Shown one piece after another: positions 36,936 to 45,693 of a stretch of DNA of 64,000 nucleotides (position 1 is the stretch's first letter; every line of letters begins with the position of its first letter). Made by a program: the position numbers and the translations under genes. Origin of the DNA: Butyrivibrio fibrisolvens. GTDB lineage: Bacteria > Bacillota > Clostridia > Lachnospirales > Lachnospiraceae. Where the stretch lies: positions 1,426,001 to 1,490,000 of the forward strand of contig NZ_CP146963.1 in the NCBI RefSeq assembly GCF_037113525.1. Reading direction: 5' to 3'. The notes beneath the pieces are model-generated. The model saw only the letters and a list, made by a program, of their open reading frames with translations, was not told the origin of the DNA and did no database searches.

Positions 36936-39398
36936 ATGTTTGAATTTATCAGAGAAAACCAACTTAATATAATGCTTGTTCTCTGTGGAAGTTGCGGAAT
37001 ACTGGCTCTTTTACTTTTGATCACGAGATTCCTTTCCAAAAGGAGAAAATGGATACTTATCCTGATGGAGCTTACAGCCATGTTCCTTTTATGGTTTGAC
37101 AGACTTGCCTATATTTATGCAGGTGACATAAGCCATAAGGCATATTATATGGTGCGCTTTTCTAATCTGATGGTCTTCATTCTGACTCCTACCATAGTCG
37201 TTGGCTTCAACCTGTTTATATGCGACTATCTGTCGGCTGAAGGAAAGCTTTCTCCACTTCCACGAAGGCTTATTATCGTCAATATCATGTCTGTCATGGC
37301 GATGCTTATGGCGATAATCTCAGCATTTACCGGTCTCTATTATACTTTTGACCACAACAATTTATATCAAAGAGGAGACTGGTTCTTTATTTCCTATATA
37401 ATTCCCTTAATAGGCCCGATTATTCAGTATACGGTCATAAGAAAGTACAAAAAGCAATTTAGCAGGCTTATCTACGTGTCCATGGTCATATATATATTTG
37501 TTCCCATTACCTTCGCTTTGATACAGTTTTTCGCTTACGGTATCTCTATCGTGAATATGGCAATGGTACTGGTATCAATAAGTCTTTATATATTCACTTA
37601 TCTTGATATTAATAACACAGTTGAGCACGCTCATCAGATCGAGATTCAGGATATGCAGGGGGAAAAGAGACGAATGGAACGCCTCTTTGACCAGACGGCT
37701 AAGGCCTTTGTATCTGCAGTTGAGCAAAAAGATGACTTCACTAAAGGTCATGCTGTAAGAGTTGCGGAATATTCACAAAAGCTTGCGAAGCTTGCCGGCA
37801 AGAGTGAAGAGGATTGCAAGAAAGCCTACTATGCAGGCCTTCTTCATGATGTCGGCCTTATTGGTATTCCCGATTCTGTCATAAAGAATGGGGCAGATCC
37901 CACGCAGCTTGACTTTGAAGCGATCAGACAAAAGCCTGTCCTTGGCAAAGAAATCCTGTCAAACATTACAGAGTACCCATATCTTAGCCTTGGCGCCGGT
38001 TACAGCCATGAACGATATAACGGAACAGGCTATCCTGAGGGCCGAAAGGGAGCGGATATCCCGGAGATCGCCAGAGTGGTAGCTGTTGCAGATGCCTATG
38101 TCACCATGACCAGTAAAAAGAGATACCGCGATGCAAGACCTGACTTCGTTGCAAGAGAAGCCTTTGTAAAAGGAGCAGGAGCTGAGTTTGACCCTCTTTA
38201 TGCAGGACTTATGGTAGGCATCATTGATGAAGAAACCAGTAGGAAGAGTCATGATGATATATCACTTGTAGAAAAAAAGCTTATCTGCGGTGAATACAGG
38301 GACAAGGTATCCCTTGGCATACCTGTGGGAAGCGCAATAACAAATATATCTTTTGACAGTAGTGAGGATATCGTCACAGAAGGACAGTTTACCGCTCCTT
38401 CAATTATCATATTTGACTCTTTTGACAGACGTATACATAAAGATGCAAAAGCTATAGAAGCATATAAGTATCAGGAATTTTGTGAAGTATGGTTTGACGG
38501 CCATGTTGTAAATACTGCTGCACGGAAGGTGTCTGTGAGTGTTGTTGACGGATCATCAGATGGAAAACTGGTCAAAGAAGTACAAGAAAAAGGAATACAT
38601 GATACATCTGCTGCAGTATACAAGAAAATAGCTTCAAGACATGATACATCTGCTATAGGTTACGAGAAAAATGCTTCAAGATATGAGATAGCTGCTGCGA
38701 GATATGAAGATCACATAAAACTCAATATGAAGAGCCCAGGCGGAACAAGAGAAATCGTTATAGCTTTTAGAGACGGTGCAACATCTCTGTATATTGGCAT
38801 AACCGGCGAACACTGCAAGATAAGTGACATTGCCATAGAACAGACAGATGAGATCGTTGACGCTTCATATATTCCGAGAATTGCTGATGAAGTTAGCTAT
38901 ATAGATCACTATGAATCTGATATCAAGAATATTCAGATCAACCAGACTTGCTCTGCATATACAGAAGGTATAGAACTTGACAGAGAGATGAAACTGATAT
39001 TCCACAGCGTAAGTCTTCCTGTAGCAAGCTTTATCTGGCACTGCCCGTATGTAGTTATTTACAGCTCAGGTGATGGGCGTATTAAGGGTGAAGATTACCA
39101 TGAGTATGCTCTGATAAAGCTAAATGGAGAAATTGAGTGCACATCTGACTATTCTGATAATAACTTTATAATGAAAAAGAAAGACACGTTCCCTGGGTGG
39201 GATACGTGGAAAGAGAAGAACAAACAAGGCGTTGAAAGCACAGTCAGCTTCCAGAAAAAGGGTAACCGAATCATAACCAAGACTGAAAATATGGGAATCT
39301 ACATCGAATGCACCACTAATATCAAAGATAATCCCAGTAAAGTATACGTGGCCCTCACAGGTGATCGCTGCGCCCTGACAGATATTCGAATCAGATAA
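36936..39398 (+). CDS. HD-GYP protein with 7-helix sensor and duplicated C-terminal domain
   Basis: An 820-residue protein. Residues about 10-230 contain seven membrane helices like the N-terminal domain of some GGDEF and histidine kinases; a short coiled coil leads to an HD-GYP domain (about 255-425) with LLHDVGLIGIP near 302 and HERYNGTGYPEG near 356-367. After it come about 390 residues without a known name: two copies of a beta-rich domain, each ending in the pattern IxxTGxxCxxxDIxI (near 622 and 806). Between the strands of the first copy is a short tandem repeat (HDTSA..YEK.ASR). The C-terminal part may bind a protein or ligand that gates c-di-GMP hydrolysis. Last gene of the signalling block. 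Confidence 0.85.
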   Translation: MFEFIRENQLNIMLVLCGSCGILALLLLITRFLSKRRKWILILMELTAMFLLWFDRLAYIYAGDISHKAYYMVRFSNLMVFILTPTIVVGFNLFICDYLSAEGKLSPLPRRLIIVNIMSVMAMLMAIISAFTGLYYTFDHNNLYQRGDWFFISYIIPLIGPIIQYTVIRKYKKQFSRLIYVSMVIYIFVPITFALIQFFAYGISIVNMAMVLVSISLYIFTYLDINNTVEHAHQIEIQDMQGEKRRMERLFDQTAKAFVSAVEQKDDFTKGHAVRVAEYSQKLAKLAGKSEEDCKKAYYAGLLHDVGLIGIPDSVIKNGADPTQLDFEAIRQKPVLGKEILSNITEYPYLSLGAGYSHERYNGTGYPEGRKGADIPEIARVVAVADAYVTMTSKKRYRDARPDFVAREAFVKGAGAEFDPLYAGLMVGIIDEETSRKSHDDISLVEKKLICGEYRDKVSLGIPVGSAITNISFDSSEDIVTEGQFTAPSIIIFDSFDRRIHKDAKAIEAYKYQEFCEVWFDGHVVNTAARKVSVSVVDGSSDGKLVKEVQEKGIHDTSAAVYKKIASRHDTSAIGYEKNASRYEIAAARYEDHIKLNMKSPGGTREIVIAFRDGATSLYIGITGEHCKISDIAIEQTDEIVDASYIPRIADEVSYIDHYESDIKNIQINQTCSAYTEGIELDREMKLIFHSVSLPVASFIWHCPYVVIYSSGDGRIKGEDYHEYALIKLNGEIECTSDYSDNNFIMKKKDTFPGWDTWKEKNKQGVESTVSFQKKGNRIITKTENMGIYIECTTNIKDNPSKVYVALTGDRCALTDIRIR

Positions 39399-39411
39399 TG
39401 GGGGCTTTGCC

Positions 39412-39639
39412 TATTCCTGAGTAGGGTGGCAGTTACTAAATGATTTTTTGGTCATGAAAATTTTATAAAATTCAAGGCATGATATCTGGAGATTTCTATT
39501 CCCAGGGTCCGAAACTCGCTTCGCTCAGACATGCGGACCCTAAGCGGGAATATAAATCTCCATCTACCATACTCTTGAATTTAATAAAATTTTCAAAGAC
39601 CATAAAATCATTTAGTAACTGCCACCCTGCTCAGGAATA
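39412..39639 (+). repeat. 228-base near-perfect palindrome (mobile repeat or structured RNA)
   Basis: The left half (39412-39519) and right half (about 39532-39639) are inverted copies along about 105 bases with few mismatches and small bulges; the apex AGGGTCCG/CGGACCCT holds a loop of about 22 bases. One mismatch (T39422 opposite G) is a G-U pair only if the plus strand is RNA. It lies 14 bases after the HD-GYP stop codon, and could terminate or protect that mRNA. Palindromes this long usually come from miniature inverted-repeat elements. It encodes no protein. The rest of the 468-base gap up to 39866 shows no gene. Confidence 0.8.
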
Positions 39640-39866
39640 TTCAAGTTGTCGATGATGCTTTTGGGGGTTATTGCGCATTTTATTTCGCACATATAATGCA
39701 ATGAATTCGTACGTATAACACGTTTTGTTCCGCTTCCTTTGAACAGTAATCTTAATGTGTGCAATAATCCGTAAAAAGGTACTATATAATTCCGTATGAG
39801 CATGTGATAAGGTCAAGATAGGAATAGCTATTATATGTCGAATTTGTCAGATAAGGAGCGATTGTT

Positions 39867-40343
39867 ATGAAGAGAAATATTAGATTGGTCTTGATCGGAG
39901 AATTGATACTGATTATTGGAATATTTGTTTTTAATATATTTATGGGCAGTTGGGGATTGGCGGCTATTGTATGGTTTATTGATCTGCCGTCATTGTTGTT
40001 AATATTGCTTGTGCTGATTCCGGGGCTGCTGATCATGGGAGAGTGGAAGGATTTTATAAGGGCGTTTTCGGTTGGAATAAAGCAGTATAGTCTGTTGCAG
40101 CTCAAGAATATAATTGAGGCTGTTGACGCGGCACAGAAGCTTACTATATTTGGGGCGCTTTTTGCGATATTCATTTCGGGGATGCTGATTCTTGGCAGAT
40201 TGGATGATCCGAGGCTTATAGGTCCTAATTTGGCAGTATGTCTTCTAGCAGGGTTCTATGCTGTCATTATTGAGTTTTTGCTTCTGCCGCTAAGGCTGAA
40301 TGCGGAACGTAAGATGAATGAAGAGATGGATTTAGGCGAATGA
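39867..40343 (+). CDS. Short MotA/ExbB-like membrane protein
   Basis: A 158-residue protein with four membrane helices. The first half ends DLPSLLLILLVLIPGLLIMG, recalling the first part of MotA; the second half has AVDAAQKLTIFGALFAIF and then LDDPRLIGPNLAVCLLAGFY, closely patterned on the proton-channel helices of MotA/ExbB/TolQ. It is about 100 residues shorter than MotA and no MotB-like partner is adjacent. Instead it overlaps by four bases (ATGA) with a LuxR-type HTH gene. It may be a regulatory ion-channel-like protein controlling that factor; this is a guess. Confidence 0.65.
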   Translation: MKRNIRLVLIGELILIIGIFVFNIFMGSWGLAAIVWFIDLPSLLLILLVLIPGLLIMGEWKDFIRAFSVGIKQYSLLQLKNIIEAVDAAQKLTIFGALFAIFISGMLILGRLDDPRLIGPNLAVCLLAGFYAVIIEFLLLPLRLNAERKMNEEMDLGE

Positions 40344-40618
40344 TGAAGATTGAGATAACAAAGGAACAATATCTCAAAACTGCTCAGAAATTCGGCTTAA
40401 CCAAACGTGAGTTGGAACTGGGGTTTCTAAAGGTGTCCGGATTTTCTAACAGAAGGATAGCATATATGTTCGGAATCTCAGAACAGACTGTCAAAAATCA
40501 TTTTACTCATATTTACGAAAAGGCATGGGTTCCGGGGAGGAAAGAATTTCAGGAGTTGTTTACGGCGAAATCGTCAAATGAAGATGTAGTATGTGATAAT
40601 CATAATTCTCAGAAATAG
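40340..40618 (+). CDS. Small LuxR-type HTH protein
   Basis: A 92-residue protein consisting of little more than a LuxR/GerE-type helix-turn-helix: LTKRELELGFLKVSGFSNRR followed by IAYMFGISEQTVKNHFTHIYEK. It begins within the stop codon of the MotA-like gene (ATGA overlap), so translation is coupled and the two proteins are likely partners, with the membrane protein possibly sequestering or signalling to this DNA-binding protein. No sensor domain. Confidence 0.85.
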   Translation: MMKIEITKEQYLKTAQKFGLTKRELELGFLKVSGFSNRRIAYMFGISEQTVKNHFTHIYEKAWVPGRKEFQELFTAKSSNEDVVCDNHNSQK

Positions 40619-40780
40619 AAATTTAAAATTGGAAATATTAAATGCAAAATTAAAAATGGGGAAAAGATAGAGATTTTTGATAAGTGGGGGAATGGTATTA
40701 TTGATATAGTTGATAGTATCTAGAGATGACATCGGTGCCAAAAAAGGGTGGTGCCTGTCATACATAAGGAGGGTTAATAA

Positions 40781-41803
40781 ATGAAGGCATTATTTATAGG
40801 CGGTACAGGAACTATAAGCATGGGAATAGTCAGGAGACTTTCTGAGGATCCTTTGTGGGAGGTATATCTTTTAAATAGGGGTAATCGTAATGCTGAAGTT
40901 CCGGCAAATGTCAAACAGATAACTGGGGATATCAATAACGAAGAAGATATACGTGCAAAGCTTGATGGTATGGAGTTTGATGTAGTTAGCGACTTTATAG
41001 CATTTGATGTAAAGGCGGTTGAACGTGACTACAGGCTGTTTAATGGCAGAACGAAACAGTATATTTTCATAAGTTCAGCATCTGCATATAATAAGCCTGC
41101 AGCACATCATGTGATAACAGAGGGAACAACTCTGGCTAATCCTTATTGGGAATACTCCAGAAACAAGATAGCCTGTGAAGAATATCTGCTTGGCAAGTAC
41201 AGAGAAGAAGGCTTTCCTGTAACTATAGTAAGACCAAGTCACACCTATGATGAAAGAAATATTCCGTTAGGAGTTCATGGAAACAAAGGTTTTTATCAGG
41301 TTATAAGGCGTATGCAGCAGGGTAAGCAGGTTATCATTCAGGGTGATGGCTCATCATTGTGGGCACTTACTTTTAATAGAGATTTTGCGGTTGGATTTAC
41401 CGGTCTTATGGGTAACAGACATGCTATAGGCGAAGCTTTCCAGATAACAGGAGATGAGATCCTTTCCTGGGATCAGATCTACAGGACAATAGCAGATGCT
41501 CTTGGCGTAGAGCTTAAGCCATATCATGTATCTTCCGACTTTTTGAGCGAGGTTGGAGCTAAGTATGGCTACGATTTCAGGGGCAGCCTTCTTGGTGATA
41601 AGTCAGTATCTGTTATCTTTGACAATAGTAAACTTAAGAGGCTCGTACCACAGATGACCACAACAATTCCTTATCATAAGGGAGTCCGCATAGCTCTCGA
41701 GTATGTGCTTGCACATCCTGAAAAATATGAAGAAGATCCTGAATTTGATGCATTCTGCGACAAGGTTATCGAAGCTCTTGAAGCAGCTAAGAAAAGCGTT
41801 TGA
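40781..41803 (+). CDS. NAD-dependent epimerase/dehydratase family protein
   Basis: A 340-residue extended short-chain dehydrogenase. The dinucleotide-binding GGTGTISMG begins at residue 7; the fold continues through FISSASAYNKP (position of the catalytic Ser/Tyr region) and NKIACEEYL, where the YxxxK motif appears altered to YSRNK. Such CSP41-like or UDP-sugar epimerase-like proteins act on nucleotide sugars in the cytoplasm, but the substrate cannot be read here. A good AAGGAGGG site precedes the ATG. Standing alone between an HTH gene and a toxin-antitoxin-like pair. Confidence 0.85.
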   Translation: MKALFIGGTGTISMGIVRRLSEDPLWEVYLLNRGNRNAEVPANVKQITGDINNEEDIRAKLDGMEFDVVSDFIAFDVKAVERDYRLFNGRTKQYIFISSASAYNKPAAHHVITEGTTLANPYWEYSRNKIACEEYLLGKYREEGFPVTIVRPSHTYDERNIPLGVHGNKGFYQVIRRMQQGKQVIIQGDGSSLWALTFNRDFAVGFTGLMGNRHAIGEAFQITGDEILSWDQIYRTIADALGVELKPYHVSSDFLSEVGAKYGYDFRGSLLGDKSVSVIFDNSKLKRLVPQMTTTIPYHKGVRIALEYVLAHPEKYEEDPEFDAFCDKVIEALEAAKKSV

Positions 41804-41844
41804 TGTATAAAAATTCAGATGAAGACAAAGCTGAATTAACTATA

Positions 41845-41900
41845 TTGACACTTATGGCATGTATAGATACACTATAAATATAGATATAGTGTATCTATAT
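41845..41900 (+). promoter_or_regulatory. Promoter and palindromic operator of the RHH/HipA-like pair
   Basis: TTGACA (41845-41850) is followed 17 bases later by TACACT (41868-41873). A perfect 13-bp inverted repeat (41863-41875 with 41888-41900, half-site ATAGATACACTAT) covers the -10 region and the start site, and ends 20 bases before the antitoxin start codon. A palindrome at this place is what an autorepressing ribbon-helix-helix antitoxin would bind. Confidence 0.75.
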
Positions 41901-41919
41901 TTTTGCGAGGTGAAAAGAT

Positions 41920-42327
41920 ATGGGCGCGATTTATACAGAAGCACAGAAAGAGGCAACGCGAAGATATGTAAGTTCTACTGATCAGATCAGAGTTCGTACG
42001 GATAAAGGTAATCTGGACTTCATAAAAGCTCATGCTGAGGCTATGGGCGAAACTATGGGCGAATTTGTGAATAGAGCGATTATGGAAGCAATCTATCGCG
42101 ATAGAGGAGAAATTCTTATTGAAACTACTCATAGCGACGAATATGACATCTCCGGAAGACTTCTTTTGTCGGGTGATGACCATTATGAAATAGATTACAT
42201 TGTTGATGGAGTCAGGAAGATTAAGAAGTTGGAAGAGCAAAAAGATGTTCCGAGTAGCTTTGTTTCAGACTATGCCTGGATGTCTCTGGAAAATGAATAC
42301 GAAAATGAACTGTTAGGTGGTGAGTGA
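41920..42327 (+). CDS. Ribbon-helix-helix antitoxin-like protein
   Basis: A 135-residue protein. Residues about 15-60 (TDQIRVRTDKGNLDFIKAHA then EAMGETMGEFVNRAIMEAI) follow the beta-strand plus two-helix pattern of ribbon-helix-helix repressors. The acidic C-terminal half would neutralise a partner protein. A GAGGTG site precedes the ATG. Its stop codon lies just before the HipA-like start (ATG 42329), a typical antitoxin-toxin arrangement, and a palindromic operator sits in its promoter. HipA kinases are usually paired with an Xre-type HipB, so an RHH partner would be unusual. Confidence 0.7.
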   Translation: MGAIYTEAQKEATRRYVSSTDQIRVRTDKGNLDFIKAHAEAMGETMGEFVNRAIMEAIYRDRGEILIETTHSDEYDISGRLLLSGDDHYEIDYIVDGVRKIKKLEEQKDVPSSFVSDYAWMSLENEYENELLGGE

Positions 42328-42328
42328 T

Positions 42329-43498
42329 ATGGCAATGTTTACTCTGATGCGAAAAAATGAAGAAGTAATGATGCTTCAGATCGGCGTGGATGGAAATATT
42401 ATCAGATTAGGAAAGAAAGAAAACATGGCTCTTATGCCACTCCAGAACAGAACAAGTCCAAGGGGCGTTATAGAGTGGTGGCGAGATCGTGCTATTCCGA
42501 TTAAGCAAGGTAAGATAGAGAAAATGCTTAGAGACAATGGCATTGAGACTACAGGCCTTTTTCTTACGCATAATCTGGGGCTTAGTTTGACTGACTATTA
42601 CTGGATAAGGCCTTTGGGGACAGATCTTACTTGGGAAAAGGTAAACCTTTTTGACAATGATTTCAAGGAAAACCTTTTGCTTGGGAAAATTAACTATAAT
42701 GACAATGAGACTTTGGAGTATCAGCCTAATTCCTCTCTTCAGGGTAATCTGGAGAAGACATGGATCATTGACGGTGGTATTAGGAAGCTTGTTAAAGGTA
42801 ATCATGATATTTACTCCAGTGAGAGCATTAATGAAGTTATCATAAGCAAGGCAATCAAAGCTCAGGGCAAGGATGCGGTGCAATATTCATTGCTTCATAT
42901 AGATGGCAAAAACTATGATTTTGGTTGCATTTCAGAATTATTTACATCTCAAGAGAAAGAACTGGTTTCTGCATACGCGGTAATGACTAGTGAGCAGAAA
43001 CCAAACAATCTTTCTAGATATGAGCACTTTATAAATGTTTGCGAGAAAAACGGACTGGACGGAGATTCTGTCAGAGAGTATTTGGAGTTTGAAATCTTGA
43101 TAGATTTTATTTTCAGTAATCGTGACAGACATCTGACCAATATATCCGTTTTACGTGATGCTAATACTCTTAAATTCATATCCATGGCACCAATCTATGA
43201 CAGTGGGAAGAGTATGCTTGTTGGAAGGGATATAGTTCCTGTGACAGATAAGTACGTATTGTCTCAGGATACGCAGGGATTTAAAGAAACAGAGCTCGAA
43301 TTGCTTAAATATGTACAGAATAAGAAGCTTATTGATGTGCAACTATTGCCTAGTCCGGAGTATATCAAAGAGATGTATCTTAAGGATTCACAGGTTAGTG
43401 AAGAGAGAATTTCCTTTGTGCTTGAAATGTATAAAAGGAAAATAGATATGTACGAGAAGTTTGCAGCTGGGGAAAACTTGAGCCAGATAAGATTTTGA
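42329..43498 (+). CDS. HipA-like kinase toxin candidate
   Basis: A 389-residue protein with the C-terminal lobe of HipA-like kinases: catalytic Asp in SNRDRHLTN near residue 264 and metal-binding Asp in IYDSGKS near 289. A likely ATP-binding Lys lies in RKLVKG near 155 and a Glu in ESINEVIISKA near 165. The N-terminal 140 residues are not like the HipA N-subdomain. HipA kinases phosphorylate a glutamyl-tRNA synthetase or other translation targets and stop growth. Start chosen at ATG 42329, 8 bases after GGTGG; an in-frame GTG at 42317 overlaps the antitoxin gene. All key residues appear present, so the protein is probably active. Confidence 0.72.
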   Translation: MAMFTLMRKNEEVMMLQIGVDGNIIRLGKKENMALMPLQNRTSPRGVIEWWRDRAIPIKQGKIEKMLRDNGIETTGLFLTHNLGLSLTDYYWIRPLGTDLTWEKVNLFDNDFKENLLLGKINYNDNETLEYQPNSSLQGNLEKTWIIDGGIRKLVKGNHDIYSSESINEVIISKAIKAQGKDAVQYSLLHIDGKNYDFGCISELFTSQEKELVSAYAVMTSEQKPNNLSRYEHFINVCEKNGLDGDSVREYLEFEILIDFIFSNRDRHLTNISVLRDANTLKFISMAPIYDSGKSMLVGRDIVPVTDKYVLSQDTQGFKETELELLKYVQNKKLIDVQLLPSPEYIKEMYLKDSQVSEERISFVLEMYKRKIDMYEKFAAGENLSQIRF

Positions 43499-43625
43499 AC
43501 CATATGTCATAAAGCTAGAGAATATGGAGTATAAGCGGTGAAGTATAAAACTATTAGCACCATCTTATGTTCAGTCATTTTGATGAAATAATACTGGGGT
43601 ATGAGAGTTATTGCGGAGTGTGAAT

Positions 43626-43703
43626 ATGAGACTTTACTACGAGTTTCTTAAAATAGAAAGAGACAAAAAATATTATTCGTATGACACTAAAAGAAGCCTA
43701 TAA
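43626..43703 (+). CDS. Possible 25-residue ORF overlapping the J-domain gene
   Basis: ATG 43626 opens a 25-codon frame (MRLYYEFLKIERDKKYYSYD...) that ends 23 bases inside the J-domain gene. The J-domain gene has only a weak ribosome site, so this ORF could couple its translation. Evidence is only positional; it may be chance. Confidence 0.2.
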   Translation: MRLYYEFLKIERDKKYYSYDTKRSL

Positions 43704-44574
43704 GATTCTTGGCATATCTAAAAAGGATGATGACCGGAAGATAAAAACAAAATACAAAAAGCTTCTCATTATGTATCATCCGGATTCTGATCCATCTAGG
43801 AAAAGAAATCCGGATGACGATGAAAAAATAAGACAAATCATCGAAGCGTATAAAAAGATCAAAGAATCCGAAGGAAAGCCTGTTCTCGATACCTATGAGT
43901 TTACCTGGGATGCTATTGAGAATAAGTCGGCATTTTCGGAAAGAAATATCTACGTTCAGTTCAAAATGTATGATGAGGAGTTGCCATTATCCAAGATGGC
44001 TCGAGGTAGATTTGTCTGGGATCCGGATATGGAAGAGTTCAGCTTGTTTTCAAAGAGTGTGCTGGAAGCCTGTAAGGAAGTCATAACAGATTATGATGTT
44101 ATGCCTACAGCAGACAGGATAAAAGATATCTTTCATCTCATGATGCAAGAATATGTTCTTCCGGCTGATTCGGCAAGAAAGATTGGTAAGCTGGTTCGAG
44201 AAGATAAGGATAATGAAGTCTATCAATTTAATGGATATATTAAAAATAATATATTAGATATAAAAGCTCTAAGCCTGATCATTGGAGAGCCTGCGAGCAT
44301 CGTCGTTAAGGATGAACGTGCTGTAGCCTGTGAGATAGTGACTGGCAAAAAGATAGGAGACATATCCTTTGATCAGGACGAACTGTATTATGTTTTGCTT
44401 CCGCTTTTAAAAAATCCGCAGATTGAAGCTCATAGCATTCTTAAAAAGATTGAAAACAGTCGCCGAGGCAGCAACCTTGTGAAGGTCATAATAGAATTGG
44501 CGCTGCCAAAGAGGCTGACGGATATAGCTGTTTCCAATGATATGCTTATAAAGCAGTTGTTAAAAGAAAAATGA
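43681..44574 (+). CDS. J-domain (DnaJ-like) protein
   Basis: A 297-residue protein with an N-terminal J domain: EAYKILGISKKDDDRKIKTK, then the HPD motif at about residue 33 in MYHPDSDPS and a helix IRQIIEAYKKIKE. J domains stimulate DnaK ATPase. The remaining 225 residues have no Gly/Phe region or zinc finger, so this is a class III J protein with a private substrate-binding region that I do not recognise. It follows the RHH/HipA-like pair by 182 bases and may be part of the same accessory module. Ribosome site weak. Confidence 0.85.
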   Translation: MTLKEAYKILGISKKDDDRKIKTKYKKLLIMYHPDSDPSRKRNPDDDEKIRQIIEAYKKIKESEGKPVLDTYEFTWDAIENKSAFSERNIYVQFKMYDEELPLSKMARGRFVWDPDMEEFSLFSKSVLEACKEVITDYDVMPTADRIKDIFHLMMQEYVLPADSARKIGKLVREDKDNEVYQFNGYIKNNILDIKALSLIIGEPASIVVKDERAVACEIVTGKKIGDISFDQDELYYVLLPLLKNPQIEAHSILKKIENSRRGSNLVKVIIELALPKRLTDIAVSNDMLIKQLLKEK

Positions 44575-44692
44575 CAATAGGTAAATTGAAGCATTTGCTT
44601 GTAATCTGAAAAGAATTCATAAGATTGCTGTGGTACCGCAGATGATCATGAATATCAGCAGAAGGATCGTAAGTACTGTATTGCTCTTACTA

Positions 44693-45679
44693 TTACTTGT
44701 TATATGCTCTTAATCCATTATAGTAGAATCTTTTGATCCTGTTTTTGAGAGATGCTGGCTTAATAATGATAGCATCTCTTCCAAAACGCTCAAAGTATTC
44801 CTGCAACTGAAGTTCCGGCCAGTCGAAGTAGTAGAGATCGCCTTCGATTTTGGAAACAATAGGTCTGTTCTTGGTTATAGCTTTAAACTTTTTAACTCCA
44901 TATTTATTCAGGCGTACTACTGCCTGAACTGTTAAAGATACTGAATGAGGGCTCCGGATCGCTTTTTCCTGGAGCTCTTTTTGTAATTCTGGATCTATAT
45001 CAAAAGTATCAGAGGTTACGAAGACGCTTCTGAGCCTGGAGATTCTGAATGTTCTTGGCTTCTTATAATATACGTCTTTGCATATCAGATAGTTACACTG
45101 TTCTTCCTTGGATGGTGCAATTACATATGGCTCCACGAGATAGGACACTTCATCACCTGATGTTGTGTTGGTAAAAGAGAGTATCTTGTGCTCGTTAAGT
45201 GCTCTTTGGATATCTTCGTAAGAGTCTTTGAATATTATGGCTTCTCGTTCACTTCTTGGTATGGACAGATAGGAATTGAACATGTCCTTAAGATACTGTG
45301 ACAGAGAAGTGTCTTTAAGCATATTGTTCTCAATAATTCTCAAAATCTCATAAGAAGAACCGCTTACAGTCAGGGTGAGGGCAGAGTTCTTGCCACTTTG
45401 TGAGCTGTCAGCTTTTATATAGGTGCTTATGATCTTGTCAGCAAGGGCAGCAGCATCCTTATCACTTATTGATGTGATGCTGGAAAGATCCTGCTTGATG
45501 TTTGAAAGGAGACTTTCGCTGTCTTTCCTGTAGCGGTCAAAATAGTTGACGATCAGTGTCTTTAAGAAAGCATTGAGATTCACGGACTCGTCCTTTTTAG
45601 TGAACTCAAAGAGCTCTGCGTCGTTTATAAGTCTTGATCTTGTATCTTCTGAAAGGTAGATTTTATATTTCTCAGTCAT
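44693..45679 (-). CDS. WYL-domain transcriptional regulator
   Basis: A 328-residue protein. The N-terminus (EKYKIYLSEDTRSRLINDAE and NLNAFLKTLIVNYFDRY) looks like a ribbon-helix-helix or small DNA-binding region. Residues about 170-235 form a WYL domain (VSYLVEPYVIAPSKEEQCNY then RTFRISRLRSVFV), and a WCX-like C-terminal domain follows (WPELQLQEYFERFGRDAIII). WYL regulators often sense nucleic acid or nucleotides and control defence or RNA-repair operons. It is divergent from the tRNA-like RNAs and the DUF2828 gene. Start chosen at the Met with AGAGG 7 bases upstream (45679); a 22-residue extension is possible but unlikely. Confidence 0.85.
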   Translation of the reverse strand: MTEKYKIYLSEDTRSRLINDAELFEFTKKDESVNLNAFLKTLIVNYFDRYRKDSESLLSNIKQDLSSITSISDKDAAALADKIISTYIKADSSQSGKNSALTLTVSGSSYEILRIIENNMLKDTSLSQYLKDMFNSYLSIPRSEREAIIFKDSYEDIQRALNEHKILSFTNTTSGDEVSYLVEPYVIAPSKEEQCNYLICKDVYYKKPRTFRISRLRSVFVTSDTFDIDPELQKELQEKAIRSPHSVSLTVQAVVRLNKYGVKKFKAITKNRPIVSKIEGDLYYFDWPELQLQEYFERFGRDAIIIKPASLKNRIKRFYYNGLRAYNK

Positions 45680-45693
45680 GGGGGTGCCTCTTA

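Noticed and set aside
40704..40780. GGTGCC-containing hairpin before the epimerase gene
   Set aside because: Pairs only with G-U help and has no downstream switch structure.
42317..42328. GTG 42317 as the start of the HipA-like gene
   Set aside because: It lies inside the antitoxin gene with no ribosome site of its own, while ATG 42329 has GGTGG at 8 bases.
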